Both the position numbers and the translations under genes were made by a program. Below the pieces are notes generated by a model. The model saw only the letters and a list, made by a program, of their open reading frames with translations, made no database searches and had not been told where the DNA came from. A DNA stretch of 64,000 nucleotides. Origin: Lacihabitans sp. CCS-44. Its GTDB lineage: Bacteria > Bacteroidota > Bacteroidia > Cytophagales > Spirosomataceae. This document shows, piece by piece, positions 40,885-49,444 of the stretch. The DNA lies in NCBI RefSeq assembly GCF_024343735.1, contig NZ_RJUE01000002.1, positions 248,001 through 312,000 on the forward strand, given 5' to 3'. Numbering within the stretch: the first letter of the stretch is position 1; each line of letters begins with the position of its first letter.

Positions 40885-42174
40885 TCACAATTCTTGAAAG
40901 TTTTTGCCTTCCTGATATTTATGGTTTTTATGTTTGGTTTCTCCAATAAATTGCTTGGTATAAATACTGTTATGGCCCGAAAATAAGTAGGCTGTAACTA
41001 CCGCCACCGCCATATAAACGGCTGAATCTGCACCGAAAAGTTCAATACCAAGCATAATACATGCCAATGGCGTATTTGTCGCTCCAGCAAAAACAGAAAC
41101 GAATCCCATACCAGCCAATAGGTCGAGTGGTAGCGGAATGAAATAAGCCAGAGCATTGCCCAAAGTGGCTCCTATAAAGAACAATGGCGTAACTTCACCA
41201 CCTTTAAAACCTGCTGCTAAAGTCAGAATGGTAAGTGCCATTTTGAGGGCAAAATCGTAATAGGGCAAAGCTTCGGTAAAAGATGCCAAAATAGTAGGAA
41301 TACCCAAACCAATGTATTTTGTGGAGCCAATTAACCAAACCGCAACAGCAACTATAATTCCACCAATAAATGGTCGCAAAGCTGGAAATGAGATTTTGGA
41401 CTTGAACAAATACCCAACCTTATGAATAGATTTGCTAAAAATCGCTGCACAAATTCCGAAGAGTATGCCCGATAAAATACTGAATAGGAGGGTTTTGAAA
41501 TCTAATTCTGGAATGTTAGAAATGCTGTAATGCGTATGTTTTGCTTGCCATAAATTAGTAACCAAATCAGCCAATATAGCCGCAGAAAATGCTGGGAAAA
41601 TGGCATTGTATCTCATTTTGCCAGTTTTCTGAAATTCCAAAGCAAATATAGCTCCTGCCAATGGCGTACCGAAAACCGATCCAAATCCCGCAGCTATGGC
41701 TGAAATTAGCAATACTTTTCGGTCTTCTATGCTTAATTTTAGAGGTTTAGATAATTGGTCGCTTAATGAGCCTGCCATTTGCAGAGCTGTACCTTCTCTG
41801 CCGGCAGAACCACCAAAAAGATGGGTAATTATGGTACCTAAATACACAAAAACCGCCATTTTGAGTGGAATGGTTTCTTTAGGCTCGTGAATGTTGTCGA
41901 TTAATAAATTATTTCCTGATTCTACTTCTTTTCCGAAAAATTGATACATTAACCCAACCACCAAACCGGCTATGGGTAGAAGCGAAATCAACCAAAGGTT
42001 TGATTCTCGTAAATTTGTAACATAATCAAGCGAAATTAGAAAGCCAGCAGATGCAGAACCAGCTAATGTACCAACCAGAATTGAAATAGATACCCATTTT
42101 AATACATAAGGAAGTGCAGGATATTTTGTAAAAAATCCTGAAACATTAGACGTTTTTGTATCTTTTTTCGACAT
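40885..42174 (-). CDS. ClC-type chloride channel or H+/Cl- antiporter
   Basis: A 429-residue inner-membrane protein with about ten hydrophobic helices. It carries the ClC signature GSAGREGTALQ (GREGT in place of GKEGP), keeping the gating glutamate. The GxFxTP-like segment is GSVFGTPLAGAIFALEF, and the C-terminal pore part is GFKGGEVTPLFFIGATLGNA. The usual first selectivity motif GSGIP is not seen. There are no CBS domains. Whether it is a channel or exchanger cannot be decided from the sequence. It lies 161 bases after the NRDE gene on the same strand. Confidence 0.93.
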   Translation of the reverse strand: MSKKDTKTSNVSGFFTKYPALPYVLKWVSISILVGTLAGSASAGFLISLDYVTNLRESNLWLISLLPIAGLVVGLMYQFFGKEVESGNNLLIDNIHEPKETIPLKMAVFVYLGTIITHLFGGSAGREGTALQMAGSLSDQLSKPLKLSIEDRKVLLISAIAAGFGSVFGTPLAGAIFALEFQKTGKMRYNAIFPAFSAAILADLVTNLWQAKHTHYSISNIPELDFKTLLFSILSGILFGICAAIFSKSIHKVGYLFKSKISFPALRPFIGGIIVAVAVWLIGSTKYIGLGIPTILASFTEALPYYDFALKMALTILTLAAGFKGGEVTPLFFIGATLGNALAYFIPLPLDLLAGMGFVSVFAGATNTPLACIMLGIELFGADSAVYMAVAVVTAYLFSGHNSIYTKQFIGETKHKNHKYQEGKNFQEL

Positions 42175-42335
42175 CTATATTCCTAATATTTTGACTGTTT
42201 TCTGTTTTACCAAAGTATTTAAGCTCAAAATATGCAGTTTTTTGGGAGAGAAAACCTTTTCTTAAGTTTAGTTGGCAAAGGTAATTATAAATATCTGCTT
42301 TCGAAAAATCGAAAATTTTCGTAAGGTAATTATTC

Positions 42336-43052
42336 TCAATAGATTACAAATCTATTGCTGGTATTGTTTTCTAAGTCGTTGTAAAACAAAAATTTAGCGT
42401 TTCGGTAGATTTCTAATTGTGTAATACAAACCGTTTCTATTCCGTTTTTTCTTTTCAGTTTTATACTATTTTCTTGGTCTTGTTTTCCTCCCATATTGTG
42501 AAAATCTAAAATGATTTCACTGGAAATTTCCGTCTGAGTTTTTGATAAATGGTCCATAAACCACGATTGTCTTTTCTCCGTAGCATTCTGGTCGTAAAGT
42601 GTTGCAGAAGACCAAATTAAGGGCAACTCTCCGCTTAAATGTGATATGTGTTTTTCACCTGAACACCACTTTATTTCTGTAATTTTCTGCCTGTTGTCGT
42701 TTTTGAAAAGAACCAAGGTGAAGGGTTCCATTCCATTAAAATCAAAGCTATTTAGGAAGGTTTCAGGGTCATTCCATTTCGTAAATTCTAATATTACCTG
42801 CCCTCTGCTTTGTCTGTAACCCGCTTTTGCTTCATGTTTTTTATATCCACCATTCAGCAACACCATGGTATAGCATTTTGAGGTTGCTATCCAAGTTCCT
42901 TTCGAGATGGGGTCAACGGGGCAAAACACTTCTACGCCATTTATTTTTATTTTTTTCGGTGGTTGTGCTTTGGGTCTAGCAATGTTTTCGTCTCTATTGG
43001 AGGTTACTATGAAGCCGTTATCAGCCACCGGCACATAGGTTAACACACACAT
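42336..43052 (-). CDS. NRDE family (TANGO2-like) protein
   Basis: A 238-residue protein beginning MCVLTYVPVADNGFIVTSNR followed by DENIARP. The Cys2 and the NRDE motif define the family, related to TANGO2 and thought to have an N-terminal-nucleophile-like fold. TANGO2 relatives have been linked to haem and lipid handling, but no activity is settled. Its start overlaps the preceding DinB-type gene by 13 bases, so the two are translationally coupled. Confidence 0.92.
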   Translation of the reverse strand: MCVLTYVPVADNGFIVTSNRDENIARPKAQPPKKIKINGVEVFCPVDPISKGTWIATSKCYTMVLLNGGYKKHEAKAGYRQSRGQVILEFTKWNDPETFLNSFDFNGMEPFTLVLFKNDNRQKITEIKWCSGEKHISHLSGELPLIWSSATLYDQNATEKRQSWFMDHLSKTQTEISSEIILDFHNMGGKQDQENSIKLKRKNGIETVCITQLEIYRNAKFLFYNDLENNTSNRFVIY

Positions 43053-43552
43053 TTTTCGGGTGTTTGGGTTGCTCGGTATTTTATGGTAGAATCTGCCACA
43101 CCAAAGTTTTGATCCAAAGTCAGGTCAGGGCAGATTGCCGTTATTCCTATTTTTATAAGTGCAAAATGGTGAATGGTATGCTCTCCGAGATAAATCAGTT
43201 CACGGGCATAACTGGTATTTAGAAATACTTCTTGGTCATTAAGCGACTGTTTAAATATTACTTTTCTGTCAAAATCCAGATTTTTCAAGGATACTTTCAG
43301 TGTCTCTAATATTTCCTGCGTATATATTGAAGAGTTTTCTATCAGTAGGTTACGTTCGCGTTCGTCGTAGTTTACGTAGTTTTTTTCTGAGAACAAACAA
43401 ATGTAGAACTCAATAATATGCCTTATGTGCTGACCAACAGAGCTTCCGCTAAGTATTTCTATTTTCTCCACAAATTCGTCATGCGACAGTTTCTTAGATA
43501 TTTTTTCTATTTCGGAAAATATATTAAGGTGATAGTTTACAAAATTGTCCAT
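43040..43552 (-). CDS. DinB-fold protein
   Basis: A 170-residue predicted four-helix-bundle protein of the DinB/YfiT group. Histidines placed like the metal-binding triad appear in SVGQHIRHIIEFY (near residue 40) and LGEHTIHHFALIKIG (near 128). Related proteins are metal-dependent transferases or thiol-S-transferases. It begins two bases after the upstream outer-membrane gene and overlaps the NRDE gene, so all three form one operon with the DM13 lipoprotein. The substrate is unknown. Confidence 0.8.
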   Translation of the reverse strand: MDNFVNYHLNIFSEIEKISKKLSHDEFVEKIEILSGSSVGQHIRHIIEFYICLFSEKNYVNYDERERNLLIENSSIYTQEILETLKVSLKNLDFDRKVIFKQSLNDQEVFLNTSYARELIYLGEHTIHHFALIKIGITAICPDLTLDQNFGVADSTIKYRATQTPEKCVC

Positions 43553-43554
43553 GA

Positions 43555-44253
43555 TTATTTTTTTCTAAGGTTAAGGGTGTAAGCCACAAATGGCATCAAA
43601 GATTTGTGTCTAAATCTATCGTTTTCGAATGTAAGTACTTGTTTGGTGGTGTATTCCATAAACTGAAAACTCAAACCGAATCTCAGGGCGTTTTGATTTT
43701 TTAGTGTTTGTTTAAAGAATATTTCAGAGTTTAAGCTGCCCCTGTCGCTGTCAGAAACCAATAAAACATTTAAGGGAGTGGGAGAGGCGGTTTGAGTGCT
43801 TTTGTTAAGAGAGGGTGACTCGGCGGCTCTAAAAATTCCACTTTGTTTACCTCCAAGGGTAAAACCTAATGCGTCGATGTTGAAACCTATTGCCGATTTT
43901 TTAAAGGAATATTGAAGTACTATCAAGGCATTGAAAGATACCAAACTCGACTTTGAAAAATCTATGGTGTCTATTTTTGCTGGATTGTATTCCGTAAAAA
44001 ATGCAGCCAAGCTTTGTTTACCTGATGTCAAGAGTGCTGGAGCTGTTAAGTACTCTTTTTGACCGCTGAAGTAACCATTGGCCCGCACTCCCCAGCCTAT
44101 TTGAAAGCGTTTCTTTTTGCCAACATCGTACGTTTTTTGATATGACACCGATGGGGCAAATTCTTTCTTTGCGGCTATCGCAAAATCGATGCTTTGTGAC
44201 CAAGATTTAGTAGAAAATAGACAAAGCAGTAGCAATGAAACAAGTGTTTTCAT
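43555..44253 (-). CDS. Probable outer-membrane protein of unknown function
   Basis: A 232-residue protein with a signal peptide (MKTLVSLLLLCLFSTKSWSQ). The mature part alternates aromatic and polar residues in about eight strands (FQIGWGVRANGYFSGQ, ALRFGLSFQFMEYTT) and ends MPFVAYTLNLRKK, consistent with a small beta-barrel. I do not recognise a named family. It sits between the DM13 lipoprotein and the DinB-type gene with gaps of 27 and 2 bases, so it belongs to the same operon. Confidence 0.8.
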   Translation of the reverse strand: MKTLVSLLLLCLFSTKSWSQSIDFAIAAKKEFAPSVSYQKTYDVGKKKRFQIGWGVRANGYFSGQKEYLTAPALLTSGKQSLAAFFTEYNPAKIDTIDFSKSSLVSFNALIVLQYSFKKSAIGFNIDALGFTLGGKQSGIFRAAESPSLNKSTQTASPTPLNVLLVSDSDRGSLNSEIFFKQTLKNQNALRFGLSFQFMEYTTKQVLTFENDRFRHKSLMPFVAYTLNLRKK

Positions 44254-44280
44254 AAGGTATTTTAGTGTTAAATTCTGTGA

Positions 44281-44739
44281 TTATTTAAGTTCGGCGTGTC
44301 CAAACAGTACCGAAAACTGTTTGCACCAAATCAGTACAAATTTCTGTTTGCTGAGGTCAACTTTATCTGGTATGTCATACATTTTATTGCCGTTTTCTAC
44401 TTTGTTGCTGAGTTCTACAAAGTTTGTAACTGATTTGTCATTAGCTATATATATTCTGAGGTCTGGGCCAGCGTCAGATTTTAGACTTTCAAAAACGAGC
44501 GTTCTTTTTCCGTCTTTGGCTTCATATATTTTCGCATTTCCACTTGTAGGATGTGCCCCATTCGCAAACTTTCCCTCCAGCAGCAACTTTTGCCCACTCA
44601 TGTCCATGCTCATGTTTTCGGTGGTGGTAGTGTTGCCGTTTTCTGTTGTACTGGGAGCGGTGGCCACCACTGGGTCTATTTCTGCCGATTTGGTACAGCC
44701 CAAAAGAACAATGCAGGCAAAAAGCAACAAAGTTTTCAT
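44281..44739 (-). CDS. DM13 domain lipoprotein
   Basis: A 152-residue lipoprotein; the ATG read from 44739 opens MKTLLLFACIVLLGC (lipobox). A Thr/Glu/Met-rich linker is followed by a DM13 domain at about residues 50-152 (GKFANGAHPTSGNAKIYE, SDAGPDLRIYIA). It keeps the nearly invariant cysteine in IWCKQFSVLFG. DM13 domains have been proposed to carry out redox or electron-transfer roles. It follows the Crp/Fnr gene by 97 bases. The redox role is family inference. Confidence 0.9.
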   Translation of the reverse strand: MKTLLLFACIVLLGCTKSAEIDPVVATAPSTTENGNTTTTENMSMDMSGQKLLLEGKFANGAHPTSGNAKIYEAKDGKRTLVFESLKSDAGPDLRIYIANDKSVTNFVELSNKVENGNKMYDIPDKVDLSKQKFVLIWCKQFSVLFGHAELK

Positions 44740-44835
44740 AATTTTCAATTGTTTTTTTGTTTGAAAAAAATCATAAACAAATGTATGACGATTGACTTAA
44801 TGCTTTTGTCGGCTAAAAGACCAATTCAGGTTATT

Positions 44836-45510
44836 TTATGATTCTAAAGCGGCTGTTTTTAATTTTATTTCTTTTCGAGAATAGGTTAGAACGCCCTCGG
44901 CTTTCAGGGTGTTCAACAATGAAGTAACCGTCTGACGGGTGCTACAAATCAAACTTGCTATGTCTTGGTGGGTGAGATAATTAGGAAGTGAAACATAGCC
45001 ATCAGTATCGGTTTCGTGGTCTTTGGCGATGTCTTTAAGGAAACTCATAAGCCTGGTTTTGACATCTTTAAACATGATGTTTGAATATCTATTTTCTAGT
45101 CTTTTAAACCAAAAACCTATCCATTTGGTGTATTTTACGGCTACATCGGGCTTATTTTCGATGAATTTCTCGAAGTCGGCAGCTTTAAAACTACAAAATG
45201 TTGCGGTGTCTGACAGTACGATGGCGTATTCGTCTTCATTGGATTCTATCAAATCAAGAGACCCAAACAAATCTCCAACTTTCAGAATGTCTTTAACTAT
45301 TTCGTTACCCTGCTCGTCAATTCTCACTATTTTGAGACTGCCTTTTTTGAGGGTGAAAACTCGGCCAATGTTTTCTTCTGAAAAAAATATGATGTCACCT
45401 TTACGGACTGTTTTGTAGGCCGCTATGTAGCATATTTCGTTTAAGTCACTGCTGTTGAGATGTTTAAATAGCGAGTGGTTTTGTAGATACCAGTATTGTG
45501 AACTATACAA
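44836..45510 (-). CDS. Crp/Fnr family transcriptional regulator
   Basis: A 224-residue regulator with an N-terminal cyclic-nucleotide-binding-like beta-roll (about 15-125, RKGDIIFFSEENIGRVFTLK and GDLFGSLDLI). A dimerisation helix follows, then a winged helix-turn-helix near 168-215 (THQDIASLICSTRQTVTSLL). No cysteine cluster for an iron-sulphur cluster is visible, so it is not a classic Fnr. It lies between the polyketide-lipid operon and the DM13 operon on the same strand, and may control one or both. Confidence 0.93.
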   Translation of the reverse strand: MYSSQYWYLQNHSLFKHLNSSDLNEICYIAAYKTVRKGDIIFFSEENIGRVFTLKKGSLKIVRIDEQGNEIVKDILKVGDLFGSLDLIESNEDEYAIVLSDTATFCSFKAADFEKFIENKPDVAVKYTKWIGFWFKRLENRYSNIMFKDVKTRLMSFLKDIAKDHETDTDGYVSLPNYLTHQDIASLICSTRQTVTSLLNTLKAEGVLTYSRKEIKLKTAALES

Positions 45511-45588
45511 AATGTTATAATTTATAGGTTAGAATTCAATCATATAAAATATACGTATGTATCTTTTAAAAGGTTGTAGGACTTTTAA

Positions 45589-46029
45589 TTATTTCTTTTT
45601 CAGCCAATTGATTTCAGCTTTTTGGTATAATTCTTTCTCGTTTTTGAGCCAATCTTGCAGTGTATCGTTTCTGTTTTTTTTATAAAAAAGGAAAAGTTCA
45701 TTGTTGTAGATACGATAGCTTTTTGGATCAATTGTTACTTTGCTACCATTCAGCCCCATGGCATAAGCACACCAGCCGCCGTATTTCGGAGTGTATTTTT
45801 TAGGATTTGTTTTAAAAATTCTGAGGTTTTCGGCTGAGGAAAATTTAAATTTAACATGTTCATATTCAGCCACAAATTGATTGTTTCCAGGTTTTGGATT
45901 ATGGTTAAAATAGCTCACCACGTCGTATCCCTCAGCTACGAAACCATCGCTTATTAGATAGTCGCTTTTAGAAGTGATATTTTGTAAAAATAGCAGACCA
46001 ATAATTGCTTTTGAAACTAATACGCTCAT
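45589..46029 (-). CDS. YHS domain protein
   Basis: A 146-residue protein with a short hydrophobic N-terminus that may be a signal or anchor. The YHS-like core runs from DGFVAEGYDVVSYFNHNPKP to KYGGWCAYAMGLNGSKV and ends IYNNELFLFYKKN. YHS domains are associated with metal-containing or redox proteins; here the conserved Cys of GGWCAYA is present. It starts nine bases after the ATP-grasp gene, so it is the last gene of the tight upstream run. Confidence 0.85.
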   Translation of the reverse strand: MSVLVSKAIIGLLFLQNITSKSDYLISDGFVAEGYDVVSYFNHNPKPGNNQFVAEYEHVKFKFSSAENLRIFKTNPKKYTPKYGGWCAYAMGLNGSKVTIDPKSYRIYNNELFLFYKKNRNDTLQDWLKNEKELYQKAEINWLKKK

Positions 46030-46038
46030 GATTTTAGC

Positions 46039-47037
46039 TTAATTTAATCTTTCCCAAAGAGTTTTAAATGAGCAGGATACATAGCCAAGGGTGGCATTGT
46101 GTTGTGCTATGTCACTGAGCCTTTTCCAGTGCCAAGCTACATCTTGGTAGGCTTTAAATAGGCCATATTGTGGGTCAAAGATATGTGCCGCATCGGCATT
46201 TACACCGTTTAGTTCGAGTACTTTTATGTTTTTGGCCTCGTACAAATCAGCGATTGACTTTACTTTTAGGTCGAATCTGCCATAATTAAAACCTTCGAAG
46301 TTCTTCAGGATTTTGTCCATGACTGCGGCTGTTTTCGTTTTATCTATTTCTGTGGCGTTTCTGAAAACGGTGCCTCTACAGTGGTTTCCAATTTTTTCTA
46401 TAACCTGTAGTTCATCCTTTGCGAGTATTTTGGCCCAGTCAGTTTTTACATTTTTTTGGATGTCTTTCCAAATCATCTCTGCCCTCGGATTTTTCCTTAA
46501 AATGCTCTCTATATTCTCTTTCCCATTGCCTATTACAGTCAGAAACTCCTTTTTGGTGATAGAACTCACCAGACCTTTTGGTTCGTTGGGCATTTGTGAA
46601 TACAACACTGCCAGCTCTATCGGATAATCTATGAATTCTTGAATTACAAAATCTTTGCCTATATTTTGAAAATAAATCAAGAGTTCGGTTTCTTCAGAAA
46701 TAATGCTTACGTCTTTGCCTCTTTGGTCAGTCAAAGGCTTCGCTATAAATGGATATTCTAGACCTAAAGTTTGAATTTTTTCTAGAATTTCAAAGAATTC
46801 TTGGGTGCTGTTAACGTACAAACTTTGAGGTAAAAATTCACTAGGAATTTTTGAGAGAATCTCCTTTTTGTTTTCATCGAAAAATCCACCGTTTCGCAAC
46901 GATGGATTTACGATGGAGGGAAACGTGAGGCTGCAGTTTTTGAGGCTTAAGTGCAGATAATAAGGAAGTAATGGAAAGTAAAAAACTTTCCATGGCCAAA
47001 ATTCAAACTTAAATATTTTGAGAAAAAACAGTTTCAC
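46039..47037 (-). CDS. ATP-grasp domain ligase-like protein
   Basis: A 332-residue protein with an ATP-grasp fold resembling D-Ala-D-Ala ligases and carboxylate-amine ligases. Lys of FIAKPLTDQRGKDV and VIQEFIDYPIELAV are typical ATP-binding segments. YGRFDLKV near 256 and VLELNGVNADAAHIFDP near 278 (Asp, Glu, Asn) are the metal-binding end. The first 50 residues are aromatic-rich and hydrophobic (FEFWPWKVFYFPLLPYYLHL) and could contact membrane or lipid. The substrate is unknown. It lies 17 bases after YceI within the minus-strand run. Confidence 0.8.
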   Translation of the reverse strand: MKLFFLKIFKFEFWPWKVFYFPLLPYYLHLSLKNCSLTFPSIVNPSLRNGGFFDENKKEILSKIPSEFLPQSLYVNSTQEFFEILEKIQTLGLEYPFIAKPLTDQRGKDVSIISEETELLIYFQNIGKDFVIQEFIDYPIELAVLYSQMPNEPKGLVSSITKKEFLTVIGNGKENIESILRKNPRAEMIWKDIQKNVKTDWAKILAKDELQVIEKIGNHCRGTVFRNATEIDKTKTAAVMDKILKNFEGFNYGRFDLKVKSIADLYEAKNIKVLELNGVNADAAHIFDPQYGLFKAYQDVAWHWKRLSDIAQHNATLGYVSCSFKTLWERLN

Positions 47038-47054
47038 TTTATGGAGAAATGGTT

Positions 47055-47582
47055 TTAGTTTTTGGTTAAATTAAGCAAAATACTCACCTTTACGTTGTTG
47101 CTCATGCCCGGTGTGTCTCCCCCAAATTTAAAGTCTTGGCGGTCAATCGTAAAATCAGCTTTAAGGACACCTTTACCAGCGTCTTCGTTAAAAGTAAAGG
47201 GTATTTTAAGGTTTTTGGAGGAGTTCTTTATAGTTATTTTAAACACGCCTATGTATTTGTTATCGGCAATTTTTTGAGTAGAAACGCTGCTCATACTTAT
47301 AACAGGAAAAAGCTCTGGCTGGAAAAACTCTTCCTTTTCTTTGAGATGCTTGTCTCTAAGGCTATTGGTGGTGTTAATGGTTTTGGAGTCAATGGTTGCC
47401 GAGAGAGTCACAGGCTCATTATTGGTAAATTTTAGATTTGTTTTCATGCCTTTTAGTGTGCCGTCAACATTAACCCCCAACATTTTTATCTTAAAAGCAA
47501 CACTGCTGGTTGTAGGTTGCCAATTTTGAGCAAAGCTTAAATGGCTGACCAAGAGAAGGATGTAAAGGCTGTATTTTTTCAT
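47055..47582 (-). CDS. YceI family periplasmic lipid-binding protein
   Basis: A 175-residue protein with a signal peptide (KKYSLYILLLVSHLSFAQ) and a YceI beta-barrel domain (WQPTTSSVAFKIKMLG at the start; DFTIDRQDFKFGGDTPGMS near the end). Structurally studied YceI proteins bind polyisoprenoid or amphiphilic lipids inside the barrel. Placed next to a UbiA prenyltransferase and polyketide enzymes, it could carry the product across the periplasm. It lies 72 bases after the FAD oxidoreductase gene. Confidence 0.93.
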   Translation of the reverse strand: MKKYSLYILLLVSHLSFAQNWQPTTSSVAFKIKMLGVNVDGTLKGMKTNLKFTNNEPVTLSATIDSKTINTTNSLRDKHLKEKEEFFQPELFPVISMSSVSTQKIADNKYIGVFKITIKNSSKNLKIPFTFNEDAGKGVLKADFTIDRQDFKFGGDTPGMSNNVKVSILLNLTKN

Positions 47583-47654
47583 TTTATTTTTTTACAAAGG
47601 TGTTGATAATAGCAGTTTGTGAATGTCGGATGGCTTACTTTTAGAAAAAAATAT

Positions 47655-48785
47655 TTAGGAATCTGTCAAAATATCCTTTCCGTGCGTGTTTTTGATAATC
47701 AATTGCAATAAACTTGGGCTTAGTTTCAAGCTTCTGATTAGGAGGTCTGTCATTATCGGATTTCCGAAAAGTCTTTGAACTGTTCTACCAATCAGCAGTC
47801 TGGTGGCAAAGTTATCGTTCCATTTTTTAGGATAAATTTCTTCTAAATCTCCTTCGGATTCCAAAAGATTATGTAAAAGATAGGCTCCATGGAAAGCCAT
47901 GCTCATGCCATTGCCACATAGCGGAGCTATCATGCCCGAGGCATCGCCAATGAGCGGTATTTGGTTTTCGAACTGCCCTTTTCTTTCAAAACTTATTTGA
48001 GAAATAACCTCGGGCTGCGGCCAGATTTTTTCAGATTTTTTGAATATTTCTGCCAAATGCGGATTTTTAGAAAGTATGTTTTTCTCCATAATCTCTATGC
48101 TATTTTGACTTTTCTTGAGGTTGGCTTTGGTGGTCATGTAGCACAGGCAATACAAGTCATCTTCTATGGCCGAAATACCGCAATAGCCGTCTGAGAAGTT
48201 ATGGAGGGCTATTTTGTCTTTAGGAAAATCAGTTTTGATATGGTATTTAATGCCGACATATTGGTTAAGTGAGGTTCTGTTTCTGTTTATAAAAGGCCGT
48301 TTCCATTCCACATCAAGGTTGGATCTTTTCCCAAAACTTCCCACCGCCGTTTTACTCTGAAAAACTCCATTTTCTGTAAGAATCTCAAAACTATTTTCGG
48401 TCTTTTTGATGTCATTTACTTTGGTATTTTCAAGAATGACGACACCCAGTTTTTGGGCAATTTGAGCCAATTCAAAATCTAGTTTGTAACGACTTATTCC
48501 AAATCCGCCGAGGTCTAGTTTGGATTCTAAAGAAGTACCAGAAGGAGAAGTGACTTGTAGTTTTTTTATAATAGGAAGTTGCATTTGACTCAATGGCAAT
48601 CCCAAGCTTTCGAGAAAATCCCAGGATTCGAGACTGACATATTCGCCACAAACCCTATGAAAAGGATAAGTATTTTTCTCAAACAAAACCACCGATTTAC
48701 CCGCTTTTGCTTGGAGAATGGCTAGGCTTAATCCTGCCAATCCGCCGCCCGTAATAGCAATATCGTAGTTTTTTTTGGATTTCAT
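47655..48785 (-). CDS. FAD-dependent oxidoreductase, geranylgeranyl-reductase-like
   Basis: A 376-residue flavoprotein. The FAD-binding motif ITGGGLAGLSLAILQA lies at the N-terminus and the second FAD motif GDASGMIAPLCGNGMSMAF near residue 280. HRVCGEYVSLES near 45 is characteristic of the geranylgeranyl reductase / aromatic hydroxylase group. It could hydroxylate or reduce the polyketide or prenyl moiety. Its start overlaps the methyltransferase stop by four bases (ATGA), so translation is coupled. Confidence 0.9.
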   Translation of the reverse strand: MKSKKNYDIAITGGGLAGLSLAILQAKAGKSVVLFEKNTYPFHRVCGEYVSLESWDFLESLGLPLSQMQLPIIKKLQVTSPSGTSLESKLDLGGFGISRYKLDFELAQIAQKLGVVILENTKVNDIKKTENSFEILTENGVFQSKTAVGSFGKRSNLDVEWKRPFINRNRTSLNQYVGIKYHIKTDFPKDKIALHNFSDGYCGISAIEDDLYCLCYMTTKANLKKSQNSIEIMEKNILSKNPHLAEIFKKSEKIWPQPEVISQISFERKGQFENQIPLIGDASGMIAPLCGNGMSMAFHGAYLLHNLLESEGDLEEIYPKKWNDNFATRLLIGRTVQRLFGNPIMTDLLIRSLKLSPSLLQLIIKNTHGKDILTDS

Positions 48786-49444
48786 TTCCGCACCACAATT
48801 AGATGTCTAAATGCCCAACACCAAGTGATTTGGTAATTCTCGATACCTGCTTTTTCGAGCATAATTACCCATTCTTTTTTTGTAAAGCCACGTTGAACAC
48901 TCAAAGGAGCGTCATTTTTTACAAGGTAGGATTTGGAAAAAAGCTTTGTGAGGAATTTTATGGAAAAATAAGCCAATCTATGTCGGTGCAAGTCCCCAAT
49001 GAAAAAGCCTTTTTTGGAGTTTTGGTTTATCCAAATGAGCATTTCTACAACTGAGTTATCATCAAAATGATGGCAAAATAAGGAGTTGAAAATCAGGTCG
49101 TAAGGTCTTTCAGGTAAATGTTTTTTGTAGTCTTCTTTTATCCATTTTATGCCCGAGTCAAGGGATTGGCTATAGTTTACACAAACCTCTTTGATGTCTA
49201 ATCCGGCATAATCATTTTCGGGAAAATGCTTTTTCAGCATCATTAAATTATCTCCGCCTCCTGAGCCGATTTCTAGTATTTTATGGCTTTCTTTTTCGAA
49301 TTTTCTGAGCCCCTTTTTGATTACATCATGACCTCCCAAATATGTATTTATAAATTTGAGTTCCTTTAGATTTTGAATCAAATCAGCTTCCGGAATTTCG
49401 TCTGCGTCGAGCAGCTCTTTTTGATAGCTTTTTGTCATAAACAC
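48782..49444 (-). CDS. Class I SAM-dependent methyltransferase
   Basis: A 220-residue protein with motif I of SAM-binding Rossmann methyltransferases (ILEIGSGGGDNLMM near residue 55) and the acidic ribose-binding residue in YAGLDIKE. It overlaps the polyketide synthase gene by ten bases upstream and the flavoprotein gene by four downstream, so it almost certainly methylates an intermediate of that pathway. An O- or C-methyl acceptor on a polyketide ring is likely but not shown. Confidence 0.9.
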   Translation of the reverse strand: MFMTKSYQKELLDADEIPEADLIQNLKELKFINTYLGGHDVIKKGLRKFEKESHKILEIGSGGGDNLMMLKKHFPENDYAGLDIKEVCVNYSQSLDSGIKWIKEDYKKHLPERPYDLIFNSLFCHHFDDNSVVEMLIWINQNSKKGFFIGDLHRHRLAYFSIKFLTKLFSKSYLVKNDAPLSVQRGFTKKEWVIMLEKAGIENYQITWCWAFRHLIVVRK

